Assembly: GCF_001039355.2 (NCBI RefSeq)
Contig: NW_019774180.1
Span: 85,382-149,381, forward strand
DNA from: Lingula anatina
Taxonomy: Eukaryota; Brachiopoda; Lingulata; Lingulida; Lingulidae
Direction: 5' to 3'
DNA length: 64,000 nucleotides
The notes below the pieces were generated by a model that searched no databases, was not told where the DNA came from, and saw only the letters and a list, made by a program, of their open reading frames with translations. Each line of letters opens with the position of its first letter. Position 1 is the stretch's first letter. The position numbers and the translations under genes are program-made. This document shows positions 26,301 through 35,300 of this stretch, in pieces.

Positions 26301-29300
26301 ATCTGAATAACCAGATGAAATCAACATTAAAAGGTGAATTGTTGTCTCTCTGGCAGTAACTGCTAATGAGCAGTTGGTAGTAAGGCCAAACCTGAGGTCA
26401 AATACCAGTTAAGCCAGTCAAGACCTGTTAGAAAAAGTGTGACTATAATTACTGCTGACATAGTGTTCTCCATGCTTAACAGTCCTATATGTATACTAAT
26501 GTGTTCAGTCCCTCCGTATCATTTTGTATATGATAATTATAAGTTATATATCTCTTATTTTTTACTTCGCATGATCCATCTGCATATTTTAGATATGTTG
26601 AAATATTATTAAGTATTATTGTAATTGTTGAGTATGTATAGGAATGAATTATTGAAATATAACTTTTAGGTTACCTTATAGATCAATTGATATCAGGAGC
26701 TGAATATGCGTTTAAAAATCTGACTATGCCTGAAGAATTTTTTTTTAGCCAGATAATGCATTGTCATACAGATTTTTAGTCCTGGATTTCATTAGATGAA
26801 TTATAGATTGATTTATTTATTTCTTGGGGTTGGGCGGGGTGGGGGTGGGGGGGTTGCAAGTTTACCACAACAACTGGGACAGTTTTCACTTGACTGAAAA
26901 AGATAGTAAAATCCATGTTTCGACACCATGTTTATGCAAATATTGCATGTTATTAGAAGAAAACATAGTTACTGTAGAAGTAAACGTCATGCCTTAGATA
27001 AAGTGGTGCAGTAGAAGATTTTGAAATGTGTCTAGTGAGTGTGCTGTCAGAAAGTGTTGCAATCATATGGTAGTAATATTGTAATTTGTGGCTCAGGCAC
27101 TTGTGTTCTTCATATTGGATTACATATCCATATTAAATTCACATAAGGAGTCAGGTGCTGAAGAAGTCGGATGTTTGAGGACCTGGGATTATTTCTTGTC
27201 GAAAAATTGCTTATTTTTAAAATTGAAAGTAATTGTGCATGTTTTGCAGATATTATGCTATCAATTTTCTAGTTAAAAGCAGTTTGTTTTAACAACAAAA
27301 ACCAAGTTAATACAGGATAGACAACTATTTATTGTGCCATGAACTTAATGTAATCTGATGAGTATTTGCGTAACAATAATATAACTTTAACACCTCAATA
27401 ACTGCTAATTTTGTTTTAGCAGTGCAAGATCTTAAGTCTTCTTGATATTATCTCTTCCATGGTCATTTCAACATCAAAAACTTGTAATTTTAATATAACG
27501 TAGATGAACTCTGACTAATTTGCATATTTTATCAAAATTAGTGATTGCTTGCTATGCAGGGTATGATGGCCCCTTATAGAATGTATGTGTTGTATCTGTT
27601 ATGCTTTAATATATGTAAAAATGCTACATATAGAACTGGAATGCCCAGTTGTTCTTGTATGTACATAGCAGTCTGTGTCTATCGATGAGAAAAATGTGAT
27701 ATGTGGTCATGGAAACTAGTCTAAAAATTCAATAAATGTATCAGAAAAAAAAGTACATATTGTTGCTCATTTCATGGTCCACCCTTTTATGAAACATCAT
27801 CAAAAGTTGGTTTACACAAACTACAAAGCTATTCAGTGTGCCATAACTTTTGTTGCCTCTTACTTGAATTAGTATATATTGGAAATATGTCAGCAAAAAA
27901 TGCTTTTAGTCCTCTTTTTTTATTATTGGCAGTTGTTTTTCTCAAATTTATGTTGTCAGACTGAACTTCAGGCTCACCTCTAATGCTTATCACACTTCAA
28001 TTACCTAAAATTACCAACAAACCAATATTTTTTATGACTGACTCGAGGTGCCTTCAAAATGACAGGATGTGCTAAGAAAGTCATCACACAAAGGATTTGG
28101 TCACCTCGTGGAACACGAGAGAGGAATCTTCAACTGATTATAGCTAGGAAAGGAAAGATATTAGAGTGTTTTGTTCCAGGAACATAGAGCTCTGATGTAG
28201 CAAATGAAACCAGAATCTTATAAGGACAAACATGCTTGATCAGCAAATGCCCAGATGCAATTGAAAAAAAAAATTAATGCGCAGGATATGGTAGTAATGA
28301 TTGCTATCCTGACTCAGACAAATTGGCCAACAGAGCATGCATGTTATGTGTTTTCTGTGAATGGTTTCAGGGACCAGCGACCCAGTTGTCCTAGCTAACA
28401 CATCAGAGACAGAGATCCAGCGACAGAACTGCATCCAGGAACTACTGAGCACTGAGGAGAGCTACAATGCTGACATGTCCATAGTTTTAGATGTAAGGGA
28501 TCCTTGTTGATAGTTTTTACATACTTAATGGTTGTTACAAAATCCCTTAATGGTGAACTCTCATTCAAAACTACTTCTTTGTTATCTTAAATTAACAAAA
28601 GAGAAAGAGTGACATCTTTGGCTTCGTTTACATGCAATGTCTTATTTTCTAAAAATCTATTTTCTATTCGCGGTATATCTTGTGATCACGGTCTGTGCCC
28701 TGAACATCCCGCGGCGTAATTACTGGCAGCGCGAGCCAGTTACTTCCAAAGTTGTAATTCTCAGCGATGCCAGTAATTACGCCGCGGGGTATTCAGGGCA
28801 CAGACCGTGATTACAAGATACCGCAAATAGAAAATAGATTTTTAGAAAATAGACATTGCATGTGAACGAAGCCTTTGTTGGATAAAAAGTTCTACTTCTA
28901 TGTTAAAAAATTACTGTTTTGATAATTTAGAATATGATGAAATGTATAATTTCAGGTGTTTTACAGGCCTTTAGCAGAGGCCAAAGTTCTCACTTTAGCA
29001 GAATTAGACTCCATATTTGTGAATTGGAAAGAATTGATTGTGTGCAATACTAAGTTAAATAAGTAAGTTTGTTTTTATTTTTGGTTTCTCCTTACATTAG
29101 ATCTGGCAAAGACCTGTTGACATATTCTTACAGATTTGAATTAAATTTTAGAATATAACAGCTTGTTTATCTTCAATTTAAAATATAACTATTTTTAGTG
29201 AAACCATATGTGACTCTTACAGATTTTCTATATCTGTGGTTTAATTTAGTTTGCTTACACACATTCATTCTAGTCTCTGTACTATAAAATATTCCTCACT

Positions 29301-32300
29301 TTAAGGTCTATGAGAGTTCGAAAGAAAATGAGTGGAAGTGCACCAATTCATATTATAGGAGATATATTGTGTGAAAATGTGAGTAACATTTTTTACATTT
29401 TTTGGTCAAGTAAGTAAGGTCAGTCAAAAAATTGAAAATATATCTTTAATTAGAACAAAAGTTTGATTAATTTTAATCATCAAAATGATAAATATTAAAG
29501 CAATAATAACTCTTCCTTTGAGAATCAAAATACCGCAAGAAATACATTGTAAACAACGCATGGAAATATATTCTATTGCATTTTACCACTAAAACGGCCA
29601 TTATTGTCGTAAAACTAAAATCTGTGCTTGTCAATAGGGCTTTCGATGCCTTTCTTCCCGGTTGTTAAGGCATCTGTTGCCAATGACTTTGGGATGTCAC
29701 GCGGATTCTCGCGTTCATTCGAGACCAAAATAACTTCTGGCGCAAAAAGCCTGATGCAATACGCAGACGTAAGTTGTGATTTTTATACAGTGCGTTGGAT
29801 AATGAAAAGCCCAGAATAGCACACATTGTAGATATAAATGCATTTTGAACAATAAGACGAATATATCTTATGAATCTTATATTATTGTTATGTAGTGTTG
29901 TTGTTGTCTGCTTTTCCTGCGGTTTTAAGTAGGTCACCAGAAACTATCGCTCGATATCGCGTGACTATGCAATGTCAGAGTGGGCTCCGTCAGTTAAAAT
30001 CTCTGAAGAGATTTTAATAAAAAACCAAACGTTTAGGAAGAAAACCCTGGACTAACTTTGAATGCAGGAATGGGGTCGCTGACCATTGGTAAATACGGGA
30101 AAATTGCCATTTACTCCAGGAAAATCCAATTTTTGGCCAAAATGAAGAGTTATTATGACTTTAATGTTTTATGTAAAATAGATAAAAAGAAGATTGCTAT
30201 TTGTTACATTGAACTCCTTTCATGGTATTGCACACATAAATTAAATAAATAAATTATGTCATTCTTTTGTTATTTCAGCTCCCACATTTAACCCCTTACA
30301 TTAGATTCTGCAGTAGACAACTCACAGCAGCTACTCTGATTCAAAAGAAGACAGAAAACAGTCCTCAATTTAAAGAAGTAGCTAAGGTAAAGCTTAATAT
30401 TCAAACATATATCCATTAAGAAAAAACATTTGTTTATTTGCATGATATGGTAAATAAAATTAAATAAAAAGTTGATTGTGAATGGTTTTCTTTCAAAATG
30501 TGTATACACCCTTGAGTCAGGTCAGAACCAAGAACTCATGATGAAGTGGTAGTAGTGGTACATTGAGTCACTTTTGATTTTTGAATTAGTTATTTTCTTA
30601 GACCAAATGAATAAAAGGGTCATACCCAACCCTGTCACTGCTTGGGTTTTAAAGTAATATATTTATTTAGTCACTGAGATAAGAATATATGAAAAAAATT
30701 AAAACTTAAGGATAATTTATGAACAGAAAATAGATGAAGCATTCCTATTTTAAAGGGTATGTTTTTTTTTCCCCTACAGAAATGTTCCACTGATCATCGA
30801 ACTAAAGGCATGCCTCTCAGTAGTTTTCTGCTCAAACCCATGCAAAGGATCACAAAGTATCCACTCATGATCGAGAAGGTAACACATGCTTTGAAGATAT
30901 CATACTTCAGAAACAAGAAAAATATCATAAAAGAAAGAAAAAGATAAAAAATACTAACAAATATTGTTCTACCAGCTATGACCTTAAACTAACTTATAAT
31001 CATTTGGAGAGATGAGAGGTCATCAGCTTATTGATGTGTCAGACTTACTTTTTTGGTTTTTAGCAGGTTAGAATTGTGGTATTATATGATTATTTAATTT
31101 TTATTTTAATGAATTTTTGTTTGTCTGACTTAATAATCACCCTCTTACTTTTTTCTTAAGATCCTGAAGTACACTCCAGAGGAGCATCCAGACTACCAGT
31201 ACTGTCTGGACGCCCTGCAGGCTGCCAAGGAGCTGTGCGACCAGGTCAATGAAGGCGTTCGGGAACAGGAGAACTCCAGCAAACTTGAGTGGATACAAAA
31301 CCATGTGCAATGTGAAGGACTACCAGAGGTGTGTTGTTAATTTATTATCCTTGGATTGTTTATCCCTCACACTTGTCCCAAACATGACCAGATTATTTCG
31401 AATATTGATGGAAAACTTTCACCGAACATTCTCAAACCTGTATCTTATTTAATGATGTACCAAAAGACCTGTAACCATTGCAAATGGGTAAGAAATAGGT
31501 CTTAAAATTATTAAGTGAAAAATACATTGACTTTGAATATTTTATAGCCAAAATTTGCAGTCTCAGCAAAATGCAGTTGCATATCACTTTTTAAACTAAC
31601 GTAATTTTTAATTTCAGAAAATAACTTTCAATTCAGTCACCAACTGCTTGGGACCACGTAAACTTCTTTATTCAGGAACTATATACAAGGTATGCTAAGA
31701 TGTGCACTAAATTTGAGAACAAAACTTACATGGAGAGAAAGAGAATAGAGTAATTCATTTAGTAATTCAAAATAAACTCCAGAACATGCTAAGATATACT
31801 ATAACTGTAATAGCTTTAACATAGAAATTACTGAAATTTAATTATGAATTTGCTTTGCCTCCTTGCATTTATCACCACGTTTATCTAACTGTAATCAGTA
31901 TGAATATGTGGTTTGTTCAATAAAGATGTTAAGAGATCACATTCTTTCATATTTCAGGCCAAAAGCAATAAAGAGCTGGTTGGGTTTCTTTTCAATGATT
32001 TCTTATTATTGGTACAACCCCAGCGCCCTCTGGGAAGTGTTGTGTCAACATTTAGCTTTGACCCAGAGACCAAAGTGCATTACAAGATGTACAAAACTGT
32101 AAGCATTGGAAATTTTGCATGGATTTAAACAAATAAGGACAGATTCTTGCAGAAAGTTATAGAAACAGTTGTAGCTAAGTTGAGCACTTCCAGTTACTTA
32201 TTTATTAATTTATTCTTTGATTCCTTGATTAAGATTTATAAAACTTGTGACTGATGTTAATAAAAATGCTGATTTTGATATCATCCAGTAAAGTACTTCT

Positions 32301-35300
32301 TTAGTGTAGTTTGTTTTGATACAATATTAAAAGGACAGTTTTTCTCTCATCAGCCTATATTCCTGAATGAAGTGGCAGTGAAGGCTCCCCAAGGTGCTGA
32401 GGAGGACCCTACAGTATTTCAGCTCAGTCATATAGACCGGTGGTACAGTTTTAAAAGTCTAACACAGCTGGAGAGGTGCAGTACACTTTCTTCAGTTTGA
32501 TATTATTAGAGGATTTGGTGTTTTATCTGTCATAAACTCTTCTCATTTACATTATTACTTCTTTTCATGTAAGTCTTAAAGTTGATAATATATAAATTCT
32601 TAAATTCAGCTTTCAGGGAAGGAGCACTGATAGCTATCTAGAACTATAGATAAGTCTTTATTTTAGATGTATGTTTTGTTTAGGTATGTAAGCATGAGGG
32701 TGTTTCTTTTCTAACTTTTTTGCCTGTCTTCTTAGGGACAGCTGGGTGAAAAAGATAGCAGCAGCTTCCAAAGAATACCTTGAAACAGACCGAAGGAAAA
32801 GGGAGAGGGCTTACTCATGTAAGAATTCATTGTTATCTTATTGTTTATCACACATAACATCAAATGAAGTTTTGGTTAAGAAATTTTTAACAGACCATAT
32901 TTCAGTTAAACCAGTTATTTGTAAATAAGTTATGTTTTAGATATGTTATTATCAAAGTGCACATTAGATATTGTAGTTTTTTTCAGCAAAATAGCAACTT
33001 AAATTTGTTTTTATCATGAATTCTGTATTTAGATGTATTAAAATGTCACACAAGTTTTGTTTCAGATTTACACAATCTAAATTATCCTCTGCTCTGCAAC
33101 TAAAATAAGAGCATCTAACATGACTATTCTGCCATTCTCTCATATGGTCATTTCTCTTTTGATACAAGAATATCATTCTATATTCATTTCATTGTCAATT
33201 CCTTTCATTTTTCCTTTCATTTGTGAACTGACTATACCACTGATCAATTTTCCAGATACAAACTTCCCTATTTGATAAATGGATGCAATGTTTAATTGTC
33301 AACATTTTCAGATGACAGTTAATAAAGTGAATCTGTCACAGACTAGTCTGGAATGTGATGCATGACCTATAGGTCACAGCAGAAATGAAAAAGTGATCTG
33401 AAGTTCAATCCGTCCTCTTATTTGACAGATTCACTATTTACACTTGGACTTCATAATAATTGTAACCTATGCACAAACATCAACAAAGCTTCTCCAGAGT
33501 CCCACTTTTGAAAACTCAGATTAAAAATACATGTGAATTTGACTACCATATTCATACATAACTGGAAAAATGATTCTCAGTCATTCTAAACCTGTATCTA
33601 TTAATTATAAAAGGATATTTAATCTTGTGTGTGCCCTTTCACTAGCTCGTCAAATGCGTACAACAGGTGTCGGGAGGCTATTATTTGTTGTCTTGGAGGG
33701 TGCCAATCTCATGGCTTGTAAGGAGGGTAAGGAGACAGGGTGTCTATGGAATCCATTGTATATACCTAGCATGACTGGCATACATGATATATATATGATA
33801 TATATACCCTATATATATATATATATATATGGTATATAGGTTAATGGATCACTAACCAAGATGTTAACTTTACATGATATGGTATATTTTTGGGTGTGTC
33901 AGTACTAAATCCTAGCAATTTTACTTTTTTTTCCCTTGACTTACAGCATGATAAAAAAGGCAATTGAAAAAAGTAACGAAATGTAGACTGCATGCCATTT
34001 AACCCAATTCTAACATGAAATTCTATATTTTTAAGAATACCTGGATAAAGACAAATCATCATTAACATAGTTACAAGGAACATGGTTACAAGAAACAGAA
34101 TTAAATAAAAGTCTTACAACAAGGGATTGTAGGAAGGTGCTATCAAGCTCTTCGACTTTTCAATCCTCCCATCCATGGATCAAGTTTTTTTTTCATACAA
34201 TCATGTATTATTTCATAGATGATATTGACAGAATCAACCGTACATATTATCTTCTCTGATCTATTGAGTGTAGAACTTACCAAACTGGAGTGCCCAATTT
34301 CTGTACATGACAAATAGACAGAATGCCTCCCTCCCCCACCTCCCTCCACTTTCCTTCACCTGCCTTACTCTCATGCTCTCCATCTTCTTAACTGGAGAAG
34401 TGTTTACATTACACAGCATGTGCTTTGGTTTCTCAGTAGCTAAAAAGATGCCTCGAGGTGTGGGTCGCCTGCTGGTCATTGTGCAGGAAGGGAAAAACCT
34501 TGTGGCCAGCGATGCCAATGGTAAGAAAAGTATCGTCTGCTTCAGACTTGGTGTGGTCTGCTGCAGTTGACATCTGATTTGGGCTGCTGGTTGTTTTGCC
34601 AGGTTGTGAGGTTCTTTTAGGCCGGTGGCCATTGACTAATTTTCCAGTGCTGCATTTTTTATCCTTACCATTTATGTTTTGTGTGTCTCATTATCTTAAG
34701 CCACAAGCTTCAGTGGTGTTATTTCATTTGATAGAAAGAAAATATTTTTATATACATTTTATAAAAGATTGAAATGTGCTTATCTGAAATATGAGTTATT
34801 TTTACCAAAAAGGATAAAGAAAATTATTTTTTGACTAAGTTAAATTCATTTTACATTTTGAAATTAAAATATTCATGTTTATGGTAAATTTATGCCCCTG
34901 AAGCTTTTCATTTAATGATTAGGCCACCTTTTTAATCTCTTGTTTTACAAGCTTGTAAATACTTGCTTGGTCTTTTGATAATAGAGATATTGCCAAAAAA
35001 GAAAATAAATGATAATGATTTTGACAAAAGACCAACCAGAAACATCTTTTTCTTATCATAAAAATCTGTGCCATGACTTATAAATAAATTAACTAAGCAA
35101 TGAGTAATCATCTTCAATAAACGTTGGTATATAAGTATCAGCAGAAAAACTTCATTCATTTTTCTACTTTCAAATCATAATTACAAATTTTAACTTTCTT
35201 CTGACCCCAGACATCACAATCTGGAAAAAAATAAGTTTGTAAAACATTACATGAAAAAGGTGGCCTTAAACTTGCTTTGCATACCGTTTTGCTGTCCTGT

